Origin: Rhizobium sp. BK376
Lineage (GTDB): Bacteria; Pseudomonadota; Alphaproteobacteria; Rhizobiales; Rhizobiaceae
Direction of reading: 5' to 3'
Length of the DNA stretch: 49,861 bases
Assembly (NCBI RefSeq): GCF_004341625.1
Contig: NZ_SLZG01000029.1
Coordinates: 1 to 49,861 of the forward strand
Positions 26,452-35,044 of the stretch are shown here, piece by piece. Under the pieces are notes generated by a model. It was not told where the DNA came from, ran no database searches, and saw nothing but the letters and a program-made list of their open reading frames with translations. A program made the translations under genes and the position numbers. Position 1 is the stretch's first letter. The number at the start of each line of letters is the position of its first letter.

Positions 26452-26466
26452 TGAGCGTTTAACTCA
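26452..26466. promoter_or_regulatory. RirA-type iron-responsive operator TGA-N9-TCA
   Basis: TGA (26452-26454), nine bases (GCGTTTAAC), TCA (26464-26466). TGA-N9-TCA is the published consensus of the iron-responsive operator (IRO) bound by RirA in Rhizobium leguminosarum. It lies 40-55 bp upstream of the receptor gene start, in the 146-bp gap to the AraC regulator gene, so iron-replete repression of the receptor-fhu transcript is a reasonable inference. A six-fixed-base motif occurs by chance fairly often; its location is what makes it credible. Confidence 0.55.
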
Positions 26467-26558
26467 TATTTAAGATTAGGGCTTGTCTCGATCGGGGCGT
26501 TTTGAATGTTTTTGGGCAATTGTCGGTGACCTCGGCAATTGCTCCAAAACTGTTGCAC

Positions 26559-27464
26559 TCATGCCACCTGGCTCTTTTTCCAGCTGGCCGGGGTGATCCC
26601 GACATTTTTGCGAAAGACCCGCGTAAAATGCGCCTGATCGGCAAATCCGGTTTCCGCCGCTATGACCGTCAACGGCGTGTTGTCGTTCAGAAGCAATTGC
26701 TTGGCCCGTTCCAGCCGCGCCCGCATCTGCCATTGATGCGGTGGCAAGCCGGTGGAGGCCTTGAAGGCATGGCTGAAATGCGATTGCGAGAGCCCGGTCA
26801 GCGACGCCAGTTCCTCGAGGCGAATGCTGCGCATGCAGTTTTCCTCGATGAAATCGGTGGCGCGCCGCAATTGCCAGGAAGCAAGCTTGCTGCGCTTGCG
26901 TGGCGCCGATTGCAGCAGGCCAAGAATATCGATGAGCAGCGACAGGCAGAGACCGTCGCCATAGAGGTCATGCAGCGGCTGCGGGTTTTCGCACTCGGTT
27001 GCGATCAGTTCGGCAAGCGCAAAGAAACGGGGATCGGAAAACAGCAGCTTCGGGCTGTTCAGGCGGGCCGGATCAATATCGTCCATCAGCCGCCGACGGA
27101 TGGTTTCGACATCGAAGTGAATGTCGAGATGGCGGACGAAATCGATGTCGACAAGATCCGCCCAGACTTCCGTTCCCGCCGGAATATACGAAATCCTCTG
27201 CCGTTCGCGGTCCTGGATCATGCCCTTGGAGCGCGGCGACAGTTTCACGCTGCTGCGTCCTGCGCCGCGGGAATCGAGCAGGATGAACAGGCGCGGATCG
27301 TTGGCGACATAGTAGCCGCCGGCATAGGAGGCGCAATTGACGTTCCAGACATCCGCAACGATGCCGTTCCACTCTCTGCGGTGAAGCCCTCCGATAACGG
27401 AAAACCCCTCGATCTTGTTTTGCATCCTCGGCTGAAAAGTCATGTCGTCTTCGTCCCGCCGCAT
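26559..27464 (-). CDS. AraC-family regulator of the siderophore uptake locus
   Basis: 301 residues (or 294 from ATG 27443, MTFQPRMQNKIEG). The N-terminal 180 residues form a ligand-binding domain without a recognisable cupin motif. The C-terminal AraC DNA-binding domain has its two helix-turn-helix units in IRLEELASLTGLSQSHFSHAF and PLTVIAAETGFADQAHFTRVF. It lies directly upstream of the TonB receptor on the same strand. This matches the common arrangement in which an AraC regulator senses the internalised ferric siderophore and activates its own receptor. The ligand is inferred from context only. Confidence 0.87.
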   Translation of the reverse strand: MRRDEDDMTFQPRMQNKIEGFSVIGGLHRREWNGIVADVWNVNCASYAGGYYVANDPRLFILLDSRGAGRSSVKLSPRSKGMIQDRERQRISYIPAGTEVWADLVDIDFVRHLDIHFDVETIRRRLMDDIDPARLNSPKLLFSDPRFFALAELIATECENPQPLHDLYGDGLCLSLLIDILGLLQSAPRKRSKLASWQLRRATDFIEENCMRSIRLEELASLTGLSQSHFSHAFKASTGLPPHQWQMRARLERAKQLLLNDNTPLTVIAAETGFADQAHFTRVFRKNVGITPASWKKSQVA

Positions 27465-27578
27465 CGATCGCGGCTTAAACCTTCTTCAGAAAATCAAGTT
27501 TTATTATAAGACGATGAACGACGTGGCAATAGCGCTCTACCCTGGAGTGACCGGGGCGACTTACGGCGGCTTTGCGCG

Positions 27579-28856
27579 CTAAAGGCGCGCATCGCTGTCC
27601 TCGACCGGAAGAATTGCCTTCAGATCGTAGATGACGCCGTCAGGGACGAGGAAGGACCGGATGTTCTCTTCGCCCATCTCGGAGATCACGTCGTGGCGAA
27701 CTGCAAGTGCCACGGCTTCAAATTCACCCGCCGGCAACTCGTTCTCGATCCTGATGCCATACTCGGCTTCGACTTCGTGGGGGTCTGCGAACGGATCGTA
27801 CACGACGACTTCATTCGCCATATGCGCAAGCTCGCGCACCAGGTCGGCGACCTTGGTGTTGCGGATGTCAGGGCAGTTCTCCTTGAAGGTGAAGCCCATG
27901 ACAAGGATGCGGGACTTCCCGACTTCCAGCTTGCGCGAGAGCATGAGCTTGATGATGTCGAAGGCCACCCATTGTGCCATGTGGTCGTTAATGCGACGTC
28001 CGGCGAGGATCATCTCCGGGTGAAAGCCGATCGTCTGGGCCTTGTGCGTCAGGTAGTAGGGATCGACGCCAATGCAGTGTCCCCCGACAAGGCCCGGCGA
28101 ATAGCGATGGAAATTCCATTTCGTGCCTGCGGCGGCGAGCACTTCACGGCTCTCGATGCCCATCTCTTTGAAGAGCTGCGCAAGCTCGTTGACGAGGGCG
28201 ATATTGACGTCCCGCTGGATATTTTCGATGACTTTCGCAGCCTCGGCAACGCGAATGGAGCTCGCCCTATGCGTTCCGGCGGATATGACCGTGGCATAGA
28301 CGGCATCTATCAGCTCGGCTGCCTCAGGCGTCGAGCCTGAAGTCACCTTCATGATATTTGGGAGCCTGTGGTTGGCGTCGCCGGGATTGATCCGCTCCGG
28401 AGAATAGCCGGCAAAGAAATCCCGGTTGAAGACCAAACCCGAGGCGCCTTCGATGATGGGGACGCAGACCTCTTCCGTCGCCCCGGGATAAACGGTCGAT
28501 TCGTAAACGACGATGTCGCCGCGGCCGATGACCTTTCCAACCGTCGCCGACGCCTTGTGCAGCGCCGTCAGATCGGGCTGCAAGGCATTGTTGATCGGGG
28601 TTGGAACCGTCACGATGTAGAAATTGCAGGATCTGAGGTCTTCGATATCGGCGGAGAAGGTCAGCTTTTCAGCCGCGGCAAATTCCTCGCCGGTCACTTC
28701 CCGGGTCCGGTCGTCGCCGCTCTTCAATTCGAGGATTCGCTGGGTGTTGATGTCGAAACCCACGACAGGGAAATAGCGCGCCACGTAGACGGCCAGCGGC
28801 AGACCCACATAGCCGAGGCCGATAACGCCGATTCTCACATCCCTTAAATCAATCAT
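27579..28856 (-). CDS. tviB: UDP-sugar dehydrogenase, TviB/VipA (WbpA/WbpO) type
   Basis: A 425-residue enzyme of the UDP-glucose/GDP-mannose dehydrogenase family: Rossmann motif IGVIGLGYVGLPLA (about 9-22), VPTPIN (84-89), the YESTVYPGATEEV loop, catalytic Cys at about 261 in GGHCIGVDPYYL, and the C-terminal UDP-binding domain with MGFTFKENCPDIRNTK. It carries out a two-step NAD-dependent oxidation of a UDP-N-acetylhexosamine to the uronic acid, used in capsule, O-antigen or exopolysaccharide synthesis. FKENCPDIRNTK and VIENIQRDVNIALVNELA are characteristic of the TviB/WbpO branch rather than plain Ugd. It stands alone, without glycosyltransferases beside it. Confidence 0.88.
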   Translation of the reverse strand: MIDLRDVRIGVIGLGYVGLPLAVYVARYFPVVGFDINTQRILELKSGDDRTREVTGEEFAAAEKLTFSADIEDLRSCNFYIVTVPTPINNALQPDLTALHKASATVGKVIGRGDIVVYESTVYPGATEEVCVPIIEGASGLVFNRDFFAGYSPERINPGDANHRLPNIMKVTSGSTPEAAELIDAVYATVISAGTHRASSIRVAEAAKVIENIQRDVNIALVNELAQLFKEMGIESREVLAAAGTKWNFHRYSPGLVGGHCIGVDPYYLTHKAQTIGFHPEMILAGRRINDHMAQWVAFDIIKLMLSRKLEVGKSRILVMGFTFKENCPDIRNTKVADLVRELAHMANEVVVYDPFADPHEVEAEYGIRIENELPAGEFEAVALAVRHDVISEMGEENIRSFLVPDGVIYDLKAILPVEDSDARL

Positions 28857-29113
28857 GTCAGCTCATCCAACTGTTGAACCCTGTCGCGCGAGGCAGGGGA
28901 ATTTGGGTATTTTCCAGTCCGCTTGAGAGGTTCGGCGGGCGGGAGACTTCGAATGCTCAGGGCTTGTACATATGCCACTTGATGGAGGATGGGCAATCGA
29001 CCCGGATGCACAGCTCCTATCTGTCTTGTCGCGACCTTCCCTGTGTTGATATGTTCATAAGGAACCCGCGCCGCGCAAAACGGGCGTTGAGTAGCGATCA
29101 TCGGGAGATTTCA

Positions 29114-29578
29114 ATGGCTTTCAGCCCCTGGCATTCAAAGCAGGAGGATGCCTTGCACATTCCTGCGATCGGCCTCGATCTTCGCGTCAGACTTCCGCCA
29201 GATGCATCCGATGCGGCGCTGACCGTCATCGAGACGACAAATGCTCCCGGCTTTGGGCCGCCTCTGCATCGTCATGCCGAGACGGAAGTGTTTCGCGTGC
29301 TCACCGGACGCTATCTGTTCGAAGTCGATGGGCGTCGCTTTTATGCTGACGCAGGCGATGTGGTCACGGCCCCTAGCGGCGCTGCGCATGCCTTCGTCAA
29401 TGTGACGGACGCTCCGGCGCAGCAGTTCATTCTGATCCTGCCCGGATTGGATGCGACGGCATTCTTCACGCAGCTCGGCGATGTGATGCGCGACGGCGTC
29501 CCGGACAGGGCGTTGTTGAATGATTTCGGTAAACGCTGGGCCGTCGAATTCCTCGGGCCGCCGCTGCGCGCCGAATAA
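29114..29578 (+). CDS. cupin-domain protein
   Basis: 154 residues with one cupin barrel. Motif 1 is PPLHRHAETEVFRVLTGRY (metal ligands His 52, His 54 and Glu 58) and motif 2 is DAGDVVTAPSGAAHAFVN (His 92). The complete set of ligands suggests that it binds a metal. ATG 29114 is supported by GGGAG at 29103-29107; the longer frame from 28874 lacks coding character upstream. It is divergent from the TviB gene and convergent with the LacI repressor gene. Cupins of this size include dioxygenases, isomerases and sugar-binding proteins; no function can be assigned. Confidence 0.82.
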   Translation: MAFSPWHSKQEDALHIPAIGLDLRVRLPPDASDAALTVIETTNAPGFGPPLHRHAETEVFRVLTGRYLFEVDGRRFYADAGDVVTAPSGAAHAFVNVTDAPAQQFILILPGLDATAFFTQLGDVMRDGVPDRALLNDFGKRWAVEFLGPPLRAE

Positions 29579-29593
29579 GGCCGCTATCGCCGT

Positions 29594-30625
29594 TCAAAGG
29601 CGGAAGGCATCGCTTTCACCGGGCACGAGTTCCAGCGGCCAGATCTTGCTGCGGGCGCCATCGGGATAGAAATGGCTGTAGGCCGGCATCGCGGCGAGCA
29701 GGGTTTCGGCAAGATCGACGCCAAGATCGCGCAACGACATGCGAAAGCAGGTCAGCGCCGGCTGGAGAAACTTTGCGCGGGGTTCTTCGCGAAAGCCGAT
29801 GACGGCGAGATCGCGACCGGGAATGACGCCGGCTTCCATCAGCCTGCGATAAAGGCCGATTGCCATAAGCTCATAGATGAGAATGACGGCGGTGGGTCGC
29901 TCTTTCAGCAACAGAAGCTCGTGACCTGCCTGGTATCCGCCTTGTTCGCTCGATTTGACCCGGATCACGAGGGAGGGGTCAAAGGGAATGCCGTGGCGTT
30001 TAAGCGCGCTGCGGTAGCCATCCAGGAAGATGAAGCCAAGGTTGATGTCATTTGACGGAGCCGAAATCGCGATCCGTCGATGGCCTTGAGCGACGAGCCG
30101 ATCGACGGCGCAATTCGCGACGCCATCAAAGTCGAGGTCGATCCAGGGATAGTTGCTGCCGGAAAGACTCCGCCCGAGCGTGACGAAGGGAATTTTCGTC
30201 TTCGACAAGAGATCGATACGTTTGTCGGTGCGCTGTGTGGCCGAGATAATCATCGCGTCGACGACCCGACGGGCGACCATGCGTTTCAGATATTCGTGCG
30301 GATCCTCGTCGCTGGGGCAGGGGAGCATGATGAGGTCGAGCTGATGGCGGGCAAGCACGCTCTGCAATCCGCCGGTCAGGCCGAGAAAGAAGTTGTCGCT
30401 GTTTTCTACCGTTTCCTTCGAGGATTCGATCATCAGGCCGATGACGTTTGTCGTGCCCTGCCGCAGGCTGCGGCCGGACTGGTTGGCGACGTAGCCCAAT
30501 TCTTCGGCCGCCGCCAGGACTCGTCTGCGCGTCTCCTCGTTGACATCAGGCTTGCCGTTCAGCGCCCGCGACACGGTGCCGATCGATATGTCGAGATGCT
30601 CCGCAAGCTGGCGAATGCCCTTCAT
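29594..30625 (-). CDS. LacI-family repressor of the divergent sugar operon
   Basis: 343 residues from ATG 30625 (MKGIRQLAEHLDISIGTVSRALN); a TTG at 30652 would add nine residues. The helix-turn-helix is at about residues 4-23, the hinge is NQSGRSLRQG, and the sugar-sensor domain follows with IGLMIESSKE and PTAVILIYELMAIGLYR. It is divergent from the Gfo/Idh-isomerase-CUT1 operon, and the 133-bp gap contains a perfect palindrome CGTAAACGTTTACG next to a promoter. Repression of that operon and of its own gene, relieved by the sugar or a derivative, is the expected role. Confidence 0.9.
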   Translation of the reverse strand: MKGIRQLAEHLDISIGTVSRALNGKPDVNEETRRRVLAAAEELGYVANQSGRSLRQGTTNVIGLMIESSKETVENSDNFFLGLTGGLQSVLARHQLDLIMLPCPSDEDPHEYLKRMVARRVVDAMIISATQRTDKRIDLLSKTKIPFVTLGRSLSGSNYPWIDLDFDGVANCAVDRLVAQGHRRIAISAPSNDINLGFIFLDGYRSALKRHGIPFDPSLVIRVKSSEQGGYQAGHELLLLKERPTAVILIYELMAIGLYRRLMEAGVIPGRDLAVIGFREEPRAKFLQPALTCFRMSLRDLGVDLAETLLAAMPAYSHFYPDGARSKIWPLELVPGESDAFRL

Positions 30626-30670
30626 CGGCGCCCGTTTTCCTCCGCTTTCCAATTTCCCTACTTCTCCTCA

Positions 30671-30714
30671 TTGACACAGGAAATTCTTTCCGCATAGTAT
30701 CGTAAACGTTTACG
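30671..30714 (+). promoter_or_regulatory. promoter with LacI operator for the Gfo/Idh-CUT1 operon
   Basis: TTGACA (30671-30676) and TAGTAT (30695-30700) are spaced by 18 bp. Immediately downstream is a perfect 14-bp palindrome CGTAAACGTTTACG (30701-30714) with the central CG typical of LacI-family operators. A repressor bound here would cover the transcription start. Confidence 0.7.
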
Positions 30715-30758
30715 GGGTGCATGTCACGAGGAGTTGGCATCATCCTCAGGAGGAAATC

Positions 30759-31793
30759 GTGAAATTTAGTGCCATTCTGTGCGGGTGCGGAGCTATGTCC
30801 AAAGGTTGGTTGCGAGCCATCGCGTCCAACCCTGATCTCGCAGGTTCAATCGCTATTGTCGGCCTGGTCGACCTGAACCGGGCGACGGCGGAAACCCTCG
30901 CCAAGGAGTTCGGTCTCGAGGGCGCCGTGATCGGCTCCGACCTTGCCCAGGTCATTGCCGCGACCAAGGCTGATCTCGTTTTCGATATCGTCGTTCCCGC
31001 GGCCCGCTACACTGTCGTCTCCACGGCGCTGAAGGCCGGCTGCCATGTGCTCAGCGAAAAGCCGATGGCGACCTCGCTTGCCGAGGGCGCTGCCCTTATC
31101 GATCTTGCCGCGGAAGCCGGCAAGGTTCACGCCATCATCCAGAATCGCCGTTTCATTTCAGGCATTCGCCGCCTGCGCCGCTTCGTCGAAAGTGGTGTTA
31201 TCGGCGAGCTGACCGGCATTCATTGCGACTTCTTCCTTGGTCCGCATTTTGGCGGTTTCCGCGAGGAAATGGACAATGTCCTGCTGCTCGACATGGCGAT
31301 CCACACCTTTGATGCGGCCCGTTTCGTCGCCAACAAGGCGCCGCTTGCCGTCTATTGCGTCGAAAAGAACCCTGTCGGTTCCTGGTACAAGCATGGTGCC
31401 TCCGCCGACGCGATCTTCGAATTCGCCGACGATGTCGTCTTCACCTATCGCGGCTCCTGGTGTGCGGAAGGCAAGCGCACGAGCTGGGAGAGCCAGTGGC
31501 GCATCACCGGATCCAAGGGCATGTTGACCTGGGACGGCGAGGAAACCTTCGAGGCAGCCGTTGCCGGCAACGAGCCCGGCCTGCTGCCCGGTTTCACGCC
31601 GATTGAGGTTCCAGGCCCCGAGCATGACCAGGAAACCCATGGTCATGCCAGCGTCATTGTCTCCTTTATCGACGCGATCCGGACCGGCAAGCGGCCGGAG
31701 ACGGAGAGCCGCGACAATATTCGCAGCCTCGCCATGGTGCTCGGCGCTATCGAAAGCGCCAAGACCCGCAAGCGCATAGAGATTTCAGCATAG
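30759..31793 (+). CDS. Gfo/Idh/MocA-family oxidoreductase
   Basis: 344 residues from GTG 30759, which has CAGGAGGAAA directly upstream; the earlier ATG 30717 lies close to the operator and is rejected. The Rossmann motif is ILCGCGAMSKGWL (about 6-18) and the nicotinamide-site EKPMA is at 100-104, followed by a GFO_IDH_MocA_C substrate domain with DMAIHTFDAARF. It oxidises or reduces a sugar, inositol or sugar acid with NAD(P). It is first in the operon, ahead of a sugar isomerase and a CUT1 transporter, and probably processes the imported sugar. Confidence 0.9.
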   Translation: MKFSAILCGCGAMSKGWLRAIASNPDLAGSIAIVGLVDLNRATAETLAKEFGLEGAVIGSDLAQVIAATKADLVFDIVVPAARYTVVSTALKAGCHVLSEKPMATSLAEGAALIDLAAEAGKVHAIIQNRRFISGIRRLRRFVESGVIGELTGIHCDFFLGPHFGGFREEMDNVLLLDMAIHTFDAARFVANKAPLAVYCVEKNPVGSWYKHGASADAIFEFADDVVFTYRGSWCAEGKRTSWESQWRITGSKGMLTWDGEETFEAAVAGNEPGLLPGFTPIEVPGPEHDQETHGHASVIVSFIDAIRTGKRPETESRDNIRSLAMVLGAIESAKTRKRIEISA

Positions 31794-31805
31794 GGACTAG
31801 ACGAT

Positions 31806-32708
31806 ATGACAAACCCCGCAAAAGCCATCCGTATCGGCACCATGGTCAAGGCGAGCAGCGAAGATGCCGCCGCGCGCATCTCCAAGATCGCAGACCTCGG
31901 CTTCGAAAGCTTCGAGCCCTTCTTCTGGCAGACGACCAACGGCCAGAACCTTGCCGAACTCGGCAAGCGTTGCGTCGATGCCATCGGCAATCGCGACATC
32001 ACCATTTCGACGCTCGGCATGTTCGGCAATCCGCTTGAAGAAACCGCAATGGACCTGCAGACGCTGCAGGGCTGGAAGGACTGCATCGACAACGCCCATC
32101 ATTTCGGCGCGACCTGCGTTGCCGGCTTCACCGGCCGCGTGCGCAACAAGCCGCTGACCGACAGCCTGCCGCGCTACAAGCAGATCTGGAGCGAGCTTGC
32201 CAAGCGCGCTGCCGACAAGGGCATCAGGATCGCCTTCGAAAACTGCGCCATGGACGGCAACTGGGCGACCGGCGATTGGAACATCGCCCACAATCCCGAT
32301 GCCTGGGAACTGATGTTCAACGAGACGCCTGACGACAATCTCGGCCTCGAATGGGAACCCTGCCACCAGATGGTCTACCTGATCGATCCGCTGCCGCAGA
32401 TCCGCAAATGGACATCGAAGATTTTTCACGTCCACGGCAAGGACGCGACGATCCGTTGGGACGTCATCAAGGAGCACGGCATCTTCGGCAAGGAAAAGTT
32501 CGTTCTTATGCGCACGCCGGGCTTCGGCGACACCAACTGGACGGATGTCATTTCCGAACTTCGCATGGCCGGCTGGTCCGGTTCGATCGATATCGAAGGC
32601 TGGCATGATCCGGTTTATCGCGATGCGCTTGAGATGACCGGCCAAGTCCACGCACTCAACCATTTGAAGCATGCCCGGGGCGGGGATTTTGTTGCCGACC
32701 CGGATTGA
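31806..32708 (+). CDS. sugar phosphate isomerase/epimerase (AP-endonuclease-2-like TIM barrel)
   Basis: 300 residues. The barrel strands are readable as IRIGTMVKAS, LGFESFEPFFW, ITISTLGMFGNPL, ATCVAGFTGRV, IRIAFENCAMDG, NLGLEWEPCHQ, KIFHVHGKDA and GSIDIEGWHDP. The likely metal ligands are the Glu of FENC, the Asp/Glu-His of LEWEPCHQ, the His of VHGKD and the Glu of IEGWHDP. It starts 12 bp after the oxidoreductase stop. Such proteins isomerise or epimerise keto-sugars or dehydrate inosose; together with Gfo/Idh enzymes they form sugar or inositol pathways. The substrate is unresolved. Confidence 0.87.
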   Translation: MTNPAKAIRIGTMVKASSEDAAARISKIADLGFESFEPFFWQTTNGQNLAELGKRCVDAIGNRDITISTLGMFGNPLEETAMDLQTLQGWKDCIDNAHHFGATCVAGFTGRVRNKPLTDSLPRYKQIWSELAKRAADKGIRIAFENCAMDGNWATGDWNIAHNPDAWELMFNETPDDNLGLEWEPCHQMVYLIDPLPQIRKWTSKIFHVHGKDATIRWDVIKEHGIFGKEKFVLMRTPGFGDTNWTDVISELRMAGWSGSIDIEGWHDPVYRDALEMTGQVHALNHLKHARGGDFVADPD

Positions 32709-32802
32709 GTGACCTATCGTGCCGCGTTCGGGCGAGGAGGCTCGGCGCGGCGCGCGAACATTAAAGCTTTTTGCGGCGCGGCCGCCTTTTTGGGAGGAAA
32801 GT

Positions 32803-34065
32803 ATGAAAGCGATATCAAGACTCGCGTTGGTCGTCGGCGTTTCGATGCTAATGTCCACCGTCGCCCATGCCCAACAGAAAACCTTCAAGATCTGGTGGTT
32901 TGAGGAGCCGACGACGGCCCAGGGCATTGTCTGGAAAGAGGCGCTCGACGAGTTCAAAACAAAACATCCGGATGTCACTGTCAGCTTCGAGCAGAAGACC
33001 TTTCAGCAGTTGCAGGCGTCCGGCGGCATGATCCTCAATTCCGACCAGGCGCCCGACGTTCTCGAATACAACAAGGGCAATGCGACGGCTGGCTTGGTTG
33101 CAAGCCAGGGATTGCTGACCAGTCTGGACGACTATGTGAAGAAGGAAGGCTGGGACAAGATCCTGAATAAAGGCAATCTTGTCCTCAGCCACTATGACGA
33201 AAAGGGTATCTATGGCTCCGGCCCCGTCTGGGGCATCCCTGTCTACGGCGAATATGTGTCGTGCTTTTACAACATCGACATGTTCGAAAAAGCGGGCCTT
33301 AAGCCGCCGACGACGCTCGAAGAGTGGGTCGCGGCCATGGAAGCCTTCAAGCAGAAAGGTCTCACGCCTCTGGCGCTTGGCGCCATCGACACCAGTGGCC
33401 AGCATTTGCTTGCCTCTCTCGCCTATACCAAGGCCGATGACGCGTGGATCCAGAATTATCAGGGTTTGAAGGCTCCGCTCGACGGCGCGCCCTATCTCTA
33501 TGCAGCTCAGACACTCGTGGACTGGGTGAGCAAGGGCTACATCAGCAAGGACTCGACGGGCATGAAGGACCCGGACGCGGCTCTGCTCTTCACCTCCGGC
33601 AAGGCGCCGATGTATGTCTCGGGCACATGGAATCTCGGCACTTTCGCCTCGACCATCAAGGACTTCAAATGGGGTCAGTTCGTCATTCCAACGCCGAAAT
33701 ATTCGGTCGGTTCGACGGGCAATCTCTGGGTCGTTCCCAAGGCGAGCAAGAATCCTGATCTTGCAGCCGAATGGATCAGCCTGACCCTGTCGCCGAAGTA
33801 CCAGGCCGCACTCGCCAATGCCGGCGGTGTTCCTATCGCCGCTGATCCTTCCGCGATCACCAATCCCATCGGCAAGAACGCCGCTGCGGTTTTCAAGCAA
33901 ATCTCTGACAAGAGCGGCCTTGGTTTCTACCCTGACTGGCCTGTCCCCGGCTACTATGACGTGCTCAATCAGAAAGACACCGGCCTCTTCCAGGGTAGTG
34001 TGACCGCGGAGCAGTTCGTCGAACAGATCAAGAAGGCCTACGACGACGCGCAGGAAAATCAGTAG
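32803..34065 (+). CDS. CUT1 sugar ABC transporter, substrate-binding protein
   Basis: 420 residues from ATG 32803, with GGGAGGAAAG upstream. A Sec signal peptide ends at AHA before QQKTFKIWW (about residue 23). The family 1 pattern follows: IVWKEALDEFKTKHPDVTVSFEQ, APDVLEYNKGNATAGLVASQGLLTSLDDY, GIPVYGEYVSCFYNIDMFEKAGL, and a C-terminal SKNPDLAAEWISLTLS. It is the periplasmic receptor for the two permeases and the ATPase that follow. A strong stem-loop lies after its stop. It resembles oligosaccharide binders of the raffinose/melibiose type, but the ligand is not certain. Confidence 0.92.
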   Translation: MKAISRLALVVGVSMLMSTVAHAQQKTFKIWWFEEPTTAQGIVWKEALDEFKTKHPDVTVSFEQKTFQQLQASGGMILNSDQAPDVLEYNKGNATAGLVASQGLLTSLDDYVKKEGWDKILNKGNLVLSHYDEKGIYGSGPVWGIPVYGEYVSCFYNIDMFEKAGLKPPTTLEEWVAAMEAFKQKGLTPLALGAIDTSGQHLLASLAYTKADDAWIQNYQGLKAPLDGAPYLYAAQTLVDWVSKGYISKDSTGMKDPDAALLFTSGKAPMYVSGTWNLGTFASTIKDFKWGQFVIPTPKYSVGSTGNLWVVPKASKNPDLAAEWISLTLSPKYQAALANAGGVPIAADPSAITNPIGKNAAAVFKQISDKSGLGFYPDWPVPGYYDVLNQKDTGLFQGSVTAEQFVEQIKKAYDDAQENQ

Positions 34066-34082
34066 CGCCATCTCAAGCCGCT

Positions 34083-34106
34083 GGGCTGCGCGTCTACGCG
34101 CAGCCC
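34083..34106 (+). terminator. stem-loop after binding-protein gene (operon 1)
   Basis: Arms GGGCTGCGCG (34083-34092) and CGCGCAGCCC (34097-34106) form a perfect 10-bp stem with a TCTA loop and no T-run. Sitting between the binding-protein and permease genes, it fits a partial terminator or 3'-protecting hairpin that raises binding-protein mRNA over permease mRNA. Confidence 0.6.
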
Positions 34107-34132
34107 CCATGGAAGGCTGAAGGAAGAATGAT

Positions 34133-35041
34133 ATGGCATTATCCAGTCAGCGATCGGGCGACAGTTCACTAAGCTATAGTCTTTATCTGATCCCAGGAGT
34201 GATCGGCTTTGTTCTGATCGTGCTCATACCGCAGCTTGCCAATCTGGGGCTGAGCTTCACGGCATGGAAGGGCGTTGGAACCCCGCGACCGGTCGGCTTG
34301 CAGAACTATCAGCGCCTGTTGACGGACGATCAATTTTGGGGATCGATGTATCACACGCTGCTGTTCATCGTCTCGATGACGGTCATACCCGTTTGCATCG
34401 GCCTGGTGCTTGCCGCTCTGCTATTCGACTATGTCAGGGACGAGTTCGGGGAATGGGTCTCGAGCTTTTTCAGGGCTGGTTTTTATCTGCCGCAGATTCT
34501 GCCCGTGACGGTCGCGGGTGTGCTCTGGGGGTGGATTCTCAATCCCGTCGGCGTCGTCAATATCACCCTGAAGGCCATCGGCCTCGGTAATCTCGCCCAG
34601 AACTGGATCGGCGATGCGACTTACGCGCTTGCTTCAGTCTCGCTCGTCATTGTCTGGATACAGGTCGGCTATTGTCTGGTGGTGTTCATGGCCGGTCTTT
34701 CGCGCATCGATCCTTCTCTCTACGAGGCTGCCGAGCTTGACGGTGCAAGCTGGTGGAGCCGGCTGTTGACGATCACCATTCCGCTGCTGGCGCCTGAGAT
34801 TTTTGTCGTTGTGCTGACCACGCTGATCGCAGCGCTCAAGGTCTTTGCGCCAATCTTTGTCATCACCGCCGGCGGGCCTGACAACGCCACGCTCGTGCCT
34901 TCCTACCTGACCTACTATCACTTCTTCACCACACAGCGCGTCGGCTATGCGGCAGCGATTGCGGTCGTGCAGACGACCCTGACAATCGTTCTGGCGATGA
35001 TTTTTCTGCGCTTCCAGAGCCAGCGCGAGCCGAAGGAGTAG
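34133..35041 (+). CDS. CUT1 sugar ABC transporter permease 1 (MalF/UgpA-like)
   Basis: 302 residues with six predicted membrane segments, beginning YSLYLIPGVIGFVLIVLI. The cytoplasmic EAA loop reads EAAELDGASWWSRLLTITIPLL (about 200-221), the contact with the ATPase. The LGLSFTAWKG and GGPDNATLVPSYLTYYHFF segments are typical of MalF-type permeases. It pairs with the next permease, 3 bp downstream. ATG 34133 follows GAAGGAAGAA. Confidence 0.92.
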   Translation: MALSSQRSGDSSLSYSLYLIPGVIGFVLIVLIPQLANLGLSFTAWKGVGTPRPVGLQNYQRLLTDDQFWGSMYHTLLFIVSMTVIPVCIGLVLAALLFDYVRDEFGEWVSSFFRAGFYLPQILPVTVAGVLWGWILNPVGVVNITLKAIGLGNLAQNWIGDATYALASVSLVIVWIQVGYCLVVFMAGLSRIDPSLYEAAELDGASWWSRLLTITIPLLAPEIFVVVLTTLIAALKVFAPIFVITAGGPDNATLVPSYLTYYHFFTTQRVGYAAAIAVVQTTLTIVLAMIFLRFQSQREPKE

Positions 35042-35044
35042 AAT

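Noticed and set aside
24610..26454. 614-codon plus-strand frame opposite the TonB receptor
   Set aside because: The Val/Asp/Gly-rich translation has no domains and the minus strand encodes a full receptor.
31797..32978. 393-codon minus-strand frame opposite the sugar isomerase
   Set aside because: Spans the isomerase and the next start; no domain, composition typical of antisense frames.
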